Made by a program: the position numbers and the translations under genes. Positions 17,339 to 25,827 of a DNA stretch of 64,000 nt are shown here, one piece after another (within the stretch, counting starts at the first letter, position 1; each line of letters begins with the position of its first letter). The DNA comes from Dyadobacter frigoris (lineage in GTDB: Bacteria; Bacteroidota; Bacteroidia; Cytophagales; Spirosomataceae). Location of the stretch: positions 147,652 through 211,651 of the forward strand of contig NZ_SZVO01000013.1 in the NCBI RefSeq assembly GCF_005280585.1. Direction: 5' to 3'. Below the pieces are notes generated by a model that had not been told where the DNA came from, searched no databases, and worked only from the letters and a program-made list of their open reading frames with translations.

Positions 17339-18367
17339 ATGGCACGGTTCAAATTCTTTTCGGTAAGCCGAAAATCACTTGTCCTTTTAATGATTGCGCT
17401 GGGATCTTTTTATGCAGGAACTTCCATGGCACAAACGCTGAGCCGCAAAGATGCGGATGAAATAAGAGTGCTGGCCAGAGAAAAGATAAAGGCATTCAAC
17501 GATCTTCTTAACGCGGTTTCTAATGATGATCTGAGTAATTACGAGCGTCGCTACATGATGATGAACAGCTACATGCCCAGCAATGACCAGATTTTTTTCA
17601 ACGATGGCGTGGTCGTGGAAGATGACGTGGATCCAAAACATACCAGCAGTTCTCCCGAGCTTGATACACCGATTGAAAAATATTTGAGCAACTTCGATCT
17701 GTTTTATACCAAATCAGATGCCAACACCATTGAGTTTTCCAATATCGTCGTCTCGGACGTTAAAATGAATAAATATGCCTTTGTCAAGGTGTTTTTTTCC
17801 CAGCAGTTTAAAGCCAAAAACAGCAATGACAAGACGCCTTATCAATCCGTTTCCAGAGTCGCAGAGCTTCGGGCTGATAAAGTTGCAGGAAGCTGGATAG
17901 TATATCTGACCGGCATTTCGTTCAATTCCGCCGCAAATGCTATCGCCGCACCCGCAACACCCGTACCGTCTGCTACCTACGAGTCTGCGCAGAAAAATGG
18001 AGTACAGCCAATGGCAACGGCAAGTAAGCCAACCGATATGAAACCAACCGTCGCAGCGACGCCGCAAGAGAAAAAGGCTGCCGAAAAATTCTCTGAACAA
18101 ATCAGTAAAGCCAACCAGGCGCAGCTTGACCATACCCGAAAACTGGCGACTATAAAACTGGGCGCCGGAATTGCAGCCTTTGCTTTTGGAGCCGTAACCT
18201 ATGCAATGCTAAACAAGGATTTCAAAGATTATAAAAGTAAAATCAGTAATCCGGAAGGCCTGACAAGCTATGCAAAACCTGGAATTTACATTTCCGTTGG
18301 CTCAGCGGCAGCCGGACTTGGCGTCACAGTAAGTTCTTTGCTTGATTTCAAAAAGTTGAAAAAATAG
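17339..18367 (+). CDS. Exported protein with C-terminal hydrophobic segments, T6SS-associated
   Basis: A 342-residue protein with a signal peptide (about 1-31, ending SMAQ), a folded N-terminal domain (about 35-205), a linker rich in alanine, proline and threonine (about 210-265), a short helix, and two glycine/alanine-rich hydrophobic segments near the C-terminus (about 280-300 and 318-335). The ATG at 17339 is chosen because an earlier one at 17258 lies inside the OmpA gene. The 4-base gap to that gene indicates tight coupling. No known family was recognised. It may be an inner- or outer-membrane partner of the OmpA-like protein. Confidence 0.6.
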   Translation: MARFKFFSVSRKSLVLLMIALGSFYAGTSMAQTLSRKDADEIRVLAREKIKAFNDLLNAVSNDDLSNYERRYMMMNSYMPSNDQIFFNDGVVVEDDVDPKHTSSSPELDTPIEKYLSNFDLFYTKSDANTIEFSNIVVSDVKMNKYAFVKVFFSQQFKAKNSNDKTPYQSVSRVAELRADKVAGSWIVYLTGISFNSAANAIAAPATPVPSATYESAQKNGVQPMATASKPTDMKPTVAATPQEKKAAEKFSEQISKANQAQLDHTRKLATIKLGAGIAAFAFGAVTYAMLNKDFKDYKSKISNPEGLTSYAKPGIYISVGSAAAGLGVTVSSLLDFKKLKK

Positions 18368-18430
18368 AAGAACTCAACCCCCGCTAAATGGCGGAAATAC
18401 AGCAATCATTTTTACCAAAACGATAAAAAA

Positions 18431-18733
18431 ATGGCACAACCAGCAGCAAGAATCGGCGATATGCATGTATGTCCCATGGTTACGCCGGGCATACCTCCTA
18501 TCCCACACGTGGGCGGCCCCATCATTCCGCCAGGCGCTCCAACGGTCCTGATCGGAGGTATGCCAGCGGCTGGCGTGGGTGATATGTGCGTTTGTGTTGG
18601 CCCGCCGGATGCTATTGTTATCGGCTCAACCAGTGTACTTATTTCAGGAAAACCCGCCGCAAGAATGGGTGATATGACGGCTCACGGAGGCAGTATCGTG
18701 GCAGGTTGTCCAACTGTCTTAATCGGAGGCTAA
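18431..18733 (+). CDS. PAAR-domain spike-tip protein
   Basis: A 100-residue PAAR protein that caps the VgrG spike and sharpens the T6SS tip. It begins with the family signature AARIGDMHVCPMV and repeats the conserved pattern G-D-M later (ARMGDMTAHGG), with evenly spaced histidine and cysteine residues (H12, C14 and later H, C) that would hold the zinc ion. There is no extension domain, so this copy carries no fused effector. It stands directly before the sheath genes. Confidence 0.9.
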   Translation: MAQPAARIGDMHVCPMVTPGIPPIPHVGGPIIPPGAPTVLIGGMPAAGVGDMCVCVGPPDAIVIGSTSVLISGKPAARMGDMTAHGGSIVAGCPTVLIGG

Positions 18734-18769
18734 AACGAGATTTAATTTTACATTTAAACAAATAAGACC

Positions 18770-19219
18770 ATGTTCAACTACGGAATTGGCGGCAATGAAC
18801 GCAAAATTGACCAGGCCAGCGAGGGGATCGCGGATATTCCCCAAAACCGGACGCTTTTCGCCACAAAATTAACCGGTGATTCGGCAGTAAGACCTGAAAT
18901 GGTTTACGATTTGAAAACGACAGAAGAAGTTTTTGCCCACTACCAGCCCGAGGCAGAAGCAGAGTTTATCACAGCAGAAGGAAGCTTTATCAATGAACCC
19001 CTCCGCTTTCGTAATCTGGGTGATTTTGGCAAAAAAGGTATCGTAGCACAAAGTGCATTTTTACAGGATCTCGATGCGCGGGCAGAAGCTTATCAACAGG
19101 TTGTCCGCCATTTGAAAGTGAATAAAATCCTGAAAGCTGCACTCGAAAAACCCGAGGCCAAGGCTGCGTTGCTTGGTGTATTCCAAACGCTGATCAACGA
19201 GTTGGAAGCTGCTGATTAA
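18770..19219 (+). CDS. tssB: T6SS contractile sheath small subunit TssB
   Basis: A 149-residue protein with the Bacteroidetes TssB layout: a beta-containing N-terminal half and a helical C-terminal half (about 85-147) rich in leucine and alanine. It interlocks with TssC to build the contractile sheath. It shows an N-terminus (MFNYGIGGNERKID) and a length typical of the T6SSiii version, and is followed by tssC after 61 bases. Confidence 0.85.
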   Translation: MFNYGIGGNERKIDQASEGIADIPQNRTLFATKLTGDSAVRPEMVYDLKTTEEVFAHYQPEAEAEFITAEGSFINEPLRFRNLGDFGKKGIVAQSAFLQDLDARAEAYQQVVRHLKVNKILKAALEKPEAKAALLGVFQTLINELEAAD

Positions 19220-19280
19220 AAACGCCAGTCTTACTTTTCGAACAAATAAAAAGTACTCAAAAGCTTAAATATCCAGTCAT

Positions 19281-20651
19281 ATGCCAACTGAAACAACATT
19301 AAATGAAGAGCAGGGCTCAGCCGGTTACCGCGATCATGCGGCAGTGCCTTTGGAAAAAGGATTACCGCTTTTAGCAAAATATGGAAGCTACGATCTGGTT
19401 GAGACAATCATCGAAGGAGCGGGAAATATTAATCCTGAGAAAAAGGCCAGAAAAAAGATATTTCTGACCGAGGCTGACAAGAAAAAAGAGCGTCAGCAGC
19501 TCAAAAAACGGCTTGAACTCTGGACCGAACTGCTGGGAAGCTCAGAAAATATCGCCGAAATGATTGAAAAAGGACAAAACCAGGCCGATGCGGCATCAGA
19601 GCTTTTGAAGGAAAATTTGGGGAAAGCCGTTGAATTAATTCGTCCATTGGAACAATCCTACCGTTCTGTCGCTACCTTTTTCAAAAATACAGAACAGGAA
19701 AAAGTCAAAAACGTAACGTTTCTGAATGCGGATGCTGAGCAGATTAAAGACCTGGATGTGACCACATTTGCTGACGCCGTCGGCGAAGAACTGGCGGCTA
19801 AATTTGACCGGCTGGATTTGCGTGAGAACTATTCGATCCTGAATGTTCCCGGATATTTGGGCTCTGGTAAGGTTGTTGATAAATGGGCAAAAATGGCGCA
19901 TAAAAACAAGGTAATGCTGGTGACTGACTTTGAGCATCTGGACGCGCCGGAGGATGTCATGGAGCTTTTTGAAGCAGCGAATCTGACAGGCGGCTCAGCG
20001 CATTTGTCCAACGTAATGATGACTTGTAACTGGCTGGTAGGCAGAGCCAAACATGCGGATCTGGGTGAAGAAGACGATCTGTATATTCCACCGTCCGCAG
20101 CGCTTGCGGGTAATGTGTATAAAACGCTGATGTCGCAGGTAGCTGCCGGAAAAAAACACGGAACCTTAAACGAGGTCGATGGTGTGCGTTTTCCACTTAA
20201 AAAATCCGAGATCGCAGATCTTGAAAAAATGGGACTAATTCCAATGGTGAACGAGTACAGCAAGGTTATGGCGTTTTCTGCCAAAACGCTTTTCAACGGA
20301 GATAATGTAGGACTACAAACCTATTCGGTCGTTCGGGTTTTTGATTATATCACAAAAGTACTGATTGATTTTTTGAACCGACGTGCTTTTGAAAATTTTG
20401 ATTACAATACTAAAAACGATCTTAAAAAACAGATCATCAAGTTTTTAGACAGTGTCACAGGGCCTGGAAAACTGATCGAAAAATTCAGTGTGATGCGCTT
20501 TGAACAAGATAAAAACCAGAAAGACAAAGTGTATCTGGACATTCATATGATTCCTTACTTTCCGGCCAAAAACTTCATGATCGCGCTGACAGGACAAAAA
20601 GGAGACGATCTGGATGCGACTGCCTGGAATGCTGAATATGCGCAGCAGTAA
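19281..20651 (+). CDS. tssC: T6SS contractile sheath large subunit TssC
   Basis: A 456-residue large sheath subunit. The central alpha/beta core contains the segment NYSILNVPGYLGSGKVVDKW (about 182-201), and the C-terminal region carries the strand-forming segments that thread into neighbouring TssB/TssC subunits. The N-terminal helical part has a lysine-rich region (about 45-80) and a likely coiled coil. Length fits the family. It assembles with TssB in the cytoplasm and is recycled by ClpV encoded upstream. Confidence 0.9.
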   Translation: MPTETTLNEEQGSAGYRDHAAVPLEKGLPLLAKYGSYDLVETIIEGAGNINPEKKARKKIFLTEADKKKERQQLKKRLELWTELLGSSENIAEMIEKGQNQADAASELLKENLGKAVELIRPLEQSYRSVATFFKNTEQEKVKNVTFLNADAEQIKDLDVTTFADAVGEELAAKFDRLDLRENYSILNVPGYLGSGKVVDKWAKMAHKNKVMLVTDFEHLDAPEDVMELFEAANLTGGSAHLSNVMMTCNWLVGRAKHADLGEEDDLYIPPSAALAGNVYKTLMSQVAAGKKHGTLNEVDGVRFPLKKSEIADLEKMGLIPMVNEYSKVMAFSAKTLFNGDNVGLQTYSVVRVFDYITKVLIDFLNRRAFENFDYNTKNDLKKQIIKFLDSVTGPGKLIEKFSVMRFEQDKNQKDKVYLDIHMIPYFPAKNFMIALTGQKGDDLDATAWNAEYAQQ

Positions 20652-20685
20652 CGTTTGACATTCATAATTAAGATTCCAATTCCAG

Positions 20686-21093
20686 ATGGCTTTCAGTTCC
20701 AATTTGACCGTCGACGGCGATCATGAATTTAGTGTGATGTACATGCGCTTTGAGCTTCATCAAACCGTCGACGATTCCATGTCGGTCACCTCCCCCATCC
20801 AGTGGGCACATTTGTATGTCGAACTGGAAATGGTGCTGGATGATTTTCTGGTTGAATGGGCAAGCAAACCGTCGCAAAAATATGATCTGACTGTTGAGCA
20901 ATTCGGCGAGCACGGTTCGTTCAAAACGCTCAGTTTCAAAGATGCGGTTTGCACCGAGTTTGTCGAAATGTTTGATGACGGATCCGATGATCTTGATATA
21001 GCGCTTACAAACCGCTTGCAAAATTTCATTACCTGTCTTACGATCACAGCGGCCAGCATCGAAGTAGATGAAGCCAAACTGGAAAACTTTTAG
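20686..21093 (+). CDS. tssD: T6SS tube protein TssD/Hcp (copy 1)
   Basis: A 135-residue Hcp-like protein of the Bacteroidetes TssD type. It begins with a beta strand region (FSSNLTVDGDHEFSVMYMRF) and contains the strand-rich barrel expected of a hexameric tube ring, with a helix around 75-95. It is one of three TssD paralogues in the locus; it is shorter than copy 2. It lies 3 bases before copy 2, so the two are probably made together. A specialised tube, cap or effector-carrier role is possible. Confidence 0.75.
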   Translation: MAFSSNLTVDGDHEFSVMYMRFELHQTVDDSMSVTSPIQWAHLYVELEMVLDDFLVEWASKPSQKYDLTVEQFGEHGSFKTLSFKDAVCTEFVEMFDDGSDDLDIALTNRLQNFITCLTITAASIEVDEAKLENF

Positions 21094-21096
21094 AAG

Positions 21097-21597
21097 ATGG
21101 CAAAACAAGATGCAACGATCGGTGTTGAGGCGCATGTGACGATTGACGGAAAAGAGTTTTCAGCACAGAAAATTTCTTATGGCTGTAATCGCAACGCTGA
21201 TGAAAGGGGAAGCCCGACCGATGCACCTAAACCTCGTTTGATCCGGATGACGATCGGCCCCAAACAAAACGATGATTTTGCATTGCTTTACGACTGGGCA
21301 TTTAAAAATGACAGAAAACTAAGCGGACAAATTGAGTTTAAATACCATGACGACTCACAGCTTTTACGTAAAATAGAATTTGAAGACGCCTATTGTGTGG
21401 GATTCCGTGAATCCTTTCTGCCTAAAAGATCAACGATCCGGGGTTACAGAATTGCTCATGTTCCTGATCAAAAAGGATATCTGCCCCAGCACCGGGGAAA
21501 AGACTATTTTCTGAGTGACAGCAGCACATCTCTGGTTTATGAGCTGGTTCTGCTGCCTGCAACTGTAAAAATTGGAAACATCGAAATCAAAAGTTAA
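21097..21597 (+). CDS. tssD: T6SS tube protein TssD/Hcp (copy 2)
   Basis: A 166-residue TssD/Hcp-like protein, about 30 residues longer than the other two copies. It shows the family pattern of a polar N-terminal strand (AHVTIDGKEFSAQKISYGC), a central IRMTIG strand, and an EFEDAYCVGFRESF strand matching EDAVCTEF and LTDVYCVQYSESF in the other copies. The extra length is in the C-terminal half. The stop overlaps the vgrG start by one base (TAATG), a translational coupling that suggests it is the tube partner or adaptor matched to this VgrG. Confidence 0.75.
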   Translation: MAKQDATIGVEAHVTIDGKEFSAQKISYGCNRNADERGSPTDAPKPRLIRMTIGPKQNDDFALLYDWAFKNDRKLSGQIEFKYHDDSQLLRKIEFEDAYCVGFRESFLPKRSTIRGYRIAHVPDQKGYLPQHRGKDYFLSDSSTSLVYELVLLPATVKIGNIEIKS

Positions 21598-23438
21598 TGG
21601 CACGGCAGGTTAATACTTCCATAGAAATTGAAGGAGGAATCCAGATCAAACGTCATTTGGGACTGACGATTGAACAAGACCTGTTCGACCATCACAGCTT
21701 TGAGCTTTTGGTACCTTTTGATCAGCTTGAAAAACAGGGAGAACATTTTTTCAGCCAGTCGCACCGTAATGTGATGGGCAAAAAAATTACCTTTTCTTTT
21801 AGTCCAAGGCTGGATCAGGAATCTCTTGATTTTACTTTTCAGGGGATTGTAACCGAAATCCGCCTGCGTAGTCTTAGTGATATGAGCAGCGCTTTTGTGC
21901 TCAAAGGTTTCAGTCCGACTATTGTTTTGGAAGATAGCGTGCAGCGGCGTTCCTTTTTGCGGGGAACCGTGCAGGATATTTTCAACAATATTTTGCAGCC
22001 TTACCCACAGAATTTGCTCAAAAAACAGCTTAACCCTGAAAACGGAGGACGGCAAGTACCTTTTATTCAATACAATGAAAGCAATTTCAGATTTTTAAGC
22101 CGGGTTGCCGACCGCTGCTGTGAGTGGTTTTATTACAATGGAAAGGAACTGGTTTTAGGTCGTGGAAATGATTCCAGCGAGGTGGATTTTCTGGTTGATG
22201 GTCTGCAAAACTTTGACGTTGCGCTGCTTCTTCATCCATCCAAATTCAATTATCAAGGCTATAATTACACGAAACCAGAGGCTTTCACCGGAGAATCCAG
22301 CTCACAAAATGTAAGCGGGCTAACCTCACTCAGTGAATTTGCATTGCAGCAGTCGGATAACCTTTTTGCTCAAAGTGCGCTGCTGGAAGTTCCTGAAATT
22401 ATTGTCGGACAAAGTGAAATAGATGAGCTGACCAAAATGGAACGCTCTGCACGTGTCACTTCTATGGTTGATTTCCGGGGAACCGGAGAGCTTCCAACGA
22501 TGAGCGTCGGTACTGTTTTGGTTGTCAAAGGCCAGCGTCTGAATGAGCGGGGCGAAAAGTATGAAGAGAATTTTGGCAAATACCGGGTCGTGCATATTCG
22601 TCATGAAGTTAATACAGCTGGTAGTTACCAAAATTCATTTAAGGCAGTTCCTGAATCGGCTCAACATCCTCCCAACAATCCCAATGTGCACAATCCGCTG
22701 GGAGAAAATGAGCAGGCAGAAGTGATTGCCAATGACGATAAGGAGAAATTGGGACGCATCAGGGTAAAATTTATGTGGGGCCAGGCCAGGCAACAAGACC
22801 AGGAATCGATCTGGATGCGCGTGGGAAGTATGCACAATGCACAAGGCAAGGGAATTAATTTTGTGCCGGAAGTTGGTGCAATGGTTATGATTGGTTATGA
22901 AGGAAATCTGGCAGAAAAACCTTTTGTAGTAACAACACTTTACCCAAAACCAGACGATGACACGCATTATACAAACGACAATAATGACATGAAAGTGATG
23001 GGAACCCGCTCGGGCAATGTGATCATTTTCTCAGATAAAGACGGTGACGCCCAGTTGCAGATTACCAACATGAACAGTAAAGGTACGAATGTGATTTTCA
23101 GCTTTAAAGACGATGGTAAAATCCATCTGGAAGTAGAAAACGGGCTGATCGAGATTAAATCAAAAGATCTGACAATAGAAGCCACCAATAATATTTCCAT
23201 CAAAGCCGATCAAAAACTCGAATTGCAGGGAAATGAAATTTCGATCAAGGCAACCCAGGAATTGAAAGCAGAAAGTTCGGCCGGTGCCGAAATCAAGGCA
23301 GGTTCTGAACTAAAACTGGAAGGTACTGCCTCAGCCAAACTCAAAGCTGCTCAGGTAAGCATTGAAGCAGACGCTATGGCCGAAGTGAAGAGCAATGGCC
23401 CTGCAATGATCAAAGGAATGCCGGTTATGCTTAATTAA
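21597..23438 (+). CDS. tssI: T6SS spike protein TssI/VgrG
   Basis: A 613-residue VgrG that forms the trimeric spike at the tip of the tube. The gp27-like base occupies about 1-370, a gp5-like OB fold follows (about 375-450; NDDKEKLGRIRVKFMWG), and a repetitive beta-helix needle makes up the C-terminus (about 520-613), built from units such as LTIEATNNISIKADQKLEL. It ends at the needle (MIKGMPVMLN) with no extra effector domain, so a PAAR protein must complete the tip. It overlaps tssD copy 2 by one base. Confidence 0.92.
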   Translation: MARQVNTSIEIEGGIQIKRHLGLTIEQDLFDHHSFELLVPFDQLEKQGEHFFSQSHRNVMGKKITFSFSPRLDQESLDFTFQGIVTEIRLRSLSDMSSAFVLKGFSPTIVLEDSVQRRSFLRGTVQDIFNNILQPYPQNLLKKQLNPENGGRQVPFIQYNESNFRFLSRVADRCCEWFYYNGKELVLGRGNDSSEVDFLVDGLQNFDVALLLHPSKFNYQGYNYTKPEAFTGESSSQNVSGLTSLSEFALQQSDNLFAQSALLEVPEIIVGQSEIDELTKMERSARVTSMVDFRGTGELPTMSVGTVLVVKGQRLNERGEKYEENFGKYRVVHIRHEVNTAGSYQNSFKAVPESAQHPPNNPNVHNPLGENEQAEVIANDDKEKLGRIRVKFMWGQARQQDQESIWMRVGSMHNAQGKGINFVPEVGAMVMIGYEGNLAEKPFVVTTLYPKPDDDTHYTNDNNDMKVMGTRSGNVIIFSDKDGDAQLQITNMNSKGTNVIFSFKDDGKIHLEVENGLIEIKSKDLTIEATNNISIKADQKLELQGNEISIKATQELKAESSAGAEIKAGSELKLEGTASAKLKAAQVSIEADAMAEVKSNGPAMIKGMPVMLN

Positions 23439-23486
23439 TAATATTTATATCAAATCAGTTTTCCACTTTTTAAACACTTATCAATT

Positions 23487-23903
23487 ATGCCAGCTTCAAG
23501 TTTTGACGCGTATTTTACCTGGGATGGTGGTCCATCCGGCGACGGAATCGCCGTTATTTCATGCAACTATTCTTTATCCCAATCCATAGACGACAAGGGC
23601 CGTGTATCCTCAAAAGTGTATGGAGGAACCGTATTTATTCAGGTTGATTCATCCAGTGCGGATGATAGTAAGGGACTTTGGGAATGGATGGTGGATCCGG
23701 ACGGGAAAAAGTCTTCTGCAAAGATCTCCTTTAAAAATGTTGACGAAGAACAGACCCAGAAGGAGCTCGAACTCACCGATGTATACTGTGTGCAATACAG
23801 TGAGAGTTTTACGGAAACAGGTTCAATGCCGATGACGACAAGCCTGACTTTGTCTGCAAAAGAGATCAAATTGTTTGGTACACCGCATACCAACCGGTGG
23901 TAG
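23487..23903 (+). CDS. tssD: T6SS tube protein TssD/Hcp (copy 3)
   Basis: A 138-residue TssD/Hcp with the family hallmarks: early SFDAYFTWDGG, the central segment YSLSQSIDDKGRVSSKVYGG and the strand LTDVYCVQYSESF. This is the best match to the main tube protein of T6SSiii in my reading, being the compact, standard-length form. It stands alone between vgrG and the Tae4-like amidase gene. Because Hcp rings carry small effectors in their lumen, this copy may carry that amidase; the link is positional only. Confidence 0.85.
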   Translation: MPASSFDAYFTWDGGPSGDGIAVISCNYSLSQSIDDKGRVSSKVYGGTVFIQVDSSSADDSKGLWEWMVDPDGKKSSAKISFKNVDEEQTQKELELTDVYCVQYSESFTETGSMPMTTSLTLSAKEIKLFGTPHTNRW

Positions 23904-24014
23904 AAGCCATCCTTTATTTTAAGAAGGGGCGTTTCCTTCAGCATTGCTCAGGGCGCCCTAAATTTTACCTTATTACGGATCAACGTTTTACCGATTATTT
24001 AAAAAGGAAAAATT

Positions 24015-24542
24015 ATGATTTTTTGTGATTTCCAAACGCTTTTCAATAATCATCCATATCATACGATTCAATATGCAGGAATGGGTGGACAAATTGAAAA
24101 GTATATTGATACAAAGGTGGAGACCTGCACCATTGAGCTTAGCTACGCCATGAACCGTTCAGGTTTGAATATCCCGGATGATCTGCCTTATTCTCCGATT
24201 GTTGCCGGAGGTAGAGTTCGCAGCATGAAAGATGAAAGGGGGGATAATTATATTTATAGCGTTGTCGATATGAAAGCGTATCTGGACAAAACTTACCCGT
24301 TAACTCAAAATTACCGCGCAGGCAGCCGTGCCGGATTTGTAAAACAGCTTGGATCAAGAAAAGGAATCCTCGCCTTGGGTTACCGGCACATCTCCCTTTG
24401 GGACGGCAAACATTATGTGCATGAAACCGATTTTTTTGATTTATGGAGCGGCGAGCATGCTGTCAGCACTGCACTCAGAGGGGTTTTCTTTTGGGAAATT
24501 GCATCATTGTCCAGCGTGTTCGACGATGCTCTTGGTCAGTAA
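24015..24542 (+). CDS. Tae4-family peptidoglycan amidase effector
   Basis: A 175-residue protein matching the T6SS amidase effector 4 family, NlpC/P60-type cysteine hydrolases that cut the D-Glu-mDAP bond of target-cell peptidoglycan. Key matches are TCTIELSYAMNRSG with the nucleophile Cys38 (family: A-C-x-I-R-M-S-x-x-L-N-x-x-G), NYIYSVVDMKAYL (family: F-Y-I-Y-R-V-x-D-M-x-x-Y-L), and GILALGYRHISLWDG with the catalytic His125 (family: H-V-x-L-W-N/D-G). There is no signal peptide, as expected for cargo. It lies after tssD copy 3 and converges with tssN (7-base gap). No Tai4-like immunity gene follows. Confidence 0.85.
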   Translation: MIFCDFQTLFNNHPYHTIQYAGMGGQIEKYIDTKVETCTIELSYAMNRSGLNIPDDLPYSPIVAGGRVRSMKDERGDNYIYSVVDMKAYLDKTYPLTQNYRAGSRAGFVKQLGSRKGILALGYRHISLWDGKHYVHETDFFDLWSGEHAVSTALRGVFFWEIASLSSVFDDALGQ

Positions 24543-24549
24543 TCCAAAA

Positions 24550-25317
24550 TTATTCTCTAACGGCGACAATGGTTTCATTATCAACAATTCCATTAGCCTG
24601 GAAAGTAAGATCCGGATCCATATAAGCGTGCCTTTTATACCAGGGCGATTTTTTATAGAAAAGCCATCCATAAGGAACACCTTCGGATGTCAGGAATTCG
24701 ACAGGACTGGCAGGATTCCGATCGTTGTAATCATTTAGAAAGATAAAAAACAGTTCACCGAAAAGCATTGCATTGGGAGCTTTGGCGCGAAAGTTAGTAA
24801 AGCCAGTTTCGTTCGCCTTTTTGGTAAATTCAAATTGTATAACCAAAACCCTCGAAAGATCCAGAAGATCCATATCAGGCAACGGCTGCCCCATTGGATA
24901 ATACCATTTTTTATATTCTTTTAAAGGAATCATCAGGTAAGTCTGATAAACCTTTGCCACAAAAACAGGAAAAAGAAAACCAACCAAGGCCGTAGCCATG
25001 CCAATGCCCACTGAAAGCGCGTCACTGATTTTATAATAAAGAAGCACAATCAGAAGGGCGGCTATAAGACTTAACAGCATCGTAAAACCCAGCGCTTTGA
25101 TTGAACCGTTCAAAAAAAGAGTACTGAACCAATGAGATAAAAGGTAAATATGCAGAATCCCCAATACCAGAAAAGTAAACATAGCCCCCGGATAGGCGAC
25201 ATGATAATCCGTTATCCAAAAAGCAAATGAACCTACACATACCAGCAGCAAAATCGCGATAAAGGCATACAAAAGTTGAAGACGTTGCGAGGAAGTTTTG
25301 GGCAAAGGCAATTTCAT
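24550..25317 (-). CDS. tssN: T6SSiii inner-membrane protein TssN
   Basis: A 255-residue protein with five or so predicted transmembrane segments in the first 150 residues (about 15-33, 40-60, 65-80, 84-100, 105-125) followed by a soluble C-terminal domain (about 140-255). This is the topology of TssN, one of the envelope proteins of Bacteroidetes T6SS that stand in for TssL/TssM. It is the only T6SS gene here on the minus strand, divergent from tssE (79-base gap) and convergent with the Tae4-like gene. The separate orientation implies its own promoter. Confidence 0.8.
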   Translation of the reverse strand: MKLPLPKTSSQRLQLLYAFIAILLLVCVGSFAFWITDYHVAYPGAMFTFLVLGILHIYLLSHWFSTLFLNGSIKALGFTMLLSLIAALLIVLLYYKISDALSVGIGMATALVGFLFPVFVAKVYQTYLMIPLKEYKKWYYPMGQPLPDMDLLDLSRVLVIQFEFTKKANETGFTNFRAKAPNAMLFGELFFIFLNDYNDRNPASPVEFLTSEGVPYGWLFYKKSPWYKRHAYMDPDLTFQANGIVDNETIVAVRE

Positions 25318-25396
25318 AAGTAACGCGGGTTGATCTGTTTAACAAAAATAAGAGAGACTTTCATTAATGCAACCACATTGTTATTAAACGAAGCGA

Positions 25397-25825
25397 ATGG
25401 AACAACAAAATTACGCACTGCCACTGGCATTAGACTGTGTGGTCGTAGGGCAGATGCTTGCAAAATGTCCTGATCGGGAAGCTATTCATCAGCATCTTTA
25501 TCTTCTGATGGTTACTCATTTTGATGAAACACGTTTCGATGAAAATTATGGCTGTGCCTTATGGGAACATGATTTTTCAATGCTTTCACAAATCAAATGG
25601 AAGGATTTGATAAGAGAATCGCTGGAAGTTGCTATTTCCAGGTTCGAGCGGCGGCTTATGCAGACGAAAGTCCGGGTGGAAATTGAAGAGCTTGAAGTCA
25701 TGTCCAAAAATAATAATTATATACGAAAAAGAATTGGTGTGGAAGTTAAGGCAGTCATCAGAAGAACCAACGAACCCTTCATATTCTTTGAACGCATATT
25801 TATTTCACCCATGTCCATCGATTAG
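25397..25825 (+). CDS. tssE: T6SS baseplate protein TssE (gp25-like)
   Basis: A 142-residue gp25-like wedge protein of the T6SS baseplate, expected to start sheath polymerisation. The gp25 fold is indicated by HLYLLMVTHFDETRFDENYG, an amphipathic helix ending in SRFERRLMQTKVRVEIEELE (the E-R-R-L/I-x-x-x-K-V-x-V pattern), and a final strand. Length matches TssE. It is separated from tssF by only 2 bases. Confidence 0.85.
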   Translation: MEQQNYALPLALDCVVVGQMLAKCPDREAIHQHLYLLMVTHFDETRFDENYGCALWEHDFSMLSQIKWKDLIRESLEVAISRFERRLMQTKVRVEIEELEVMSKNNNYIRKRIGVEVKAVIRRTNEPFIFFERIFISPMSID

Positions 25826-25827
25826 CC

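Noticed and set aside
19635..20296. Long minus-strand open frames opposite tssC
   Set aside because: Shadows of a well-recognised gene with no family resemblance of their own.
20668..21135. 155-residue minus-strand frame across the first tssD
   Set aside because: It overlaps two TssD genes completely and has no motif; treated as antisense noise.
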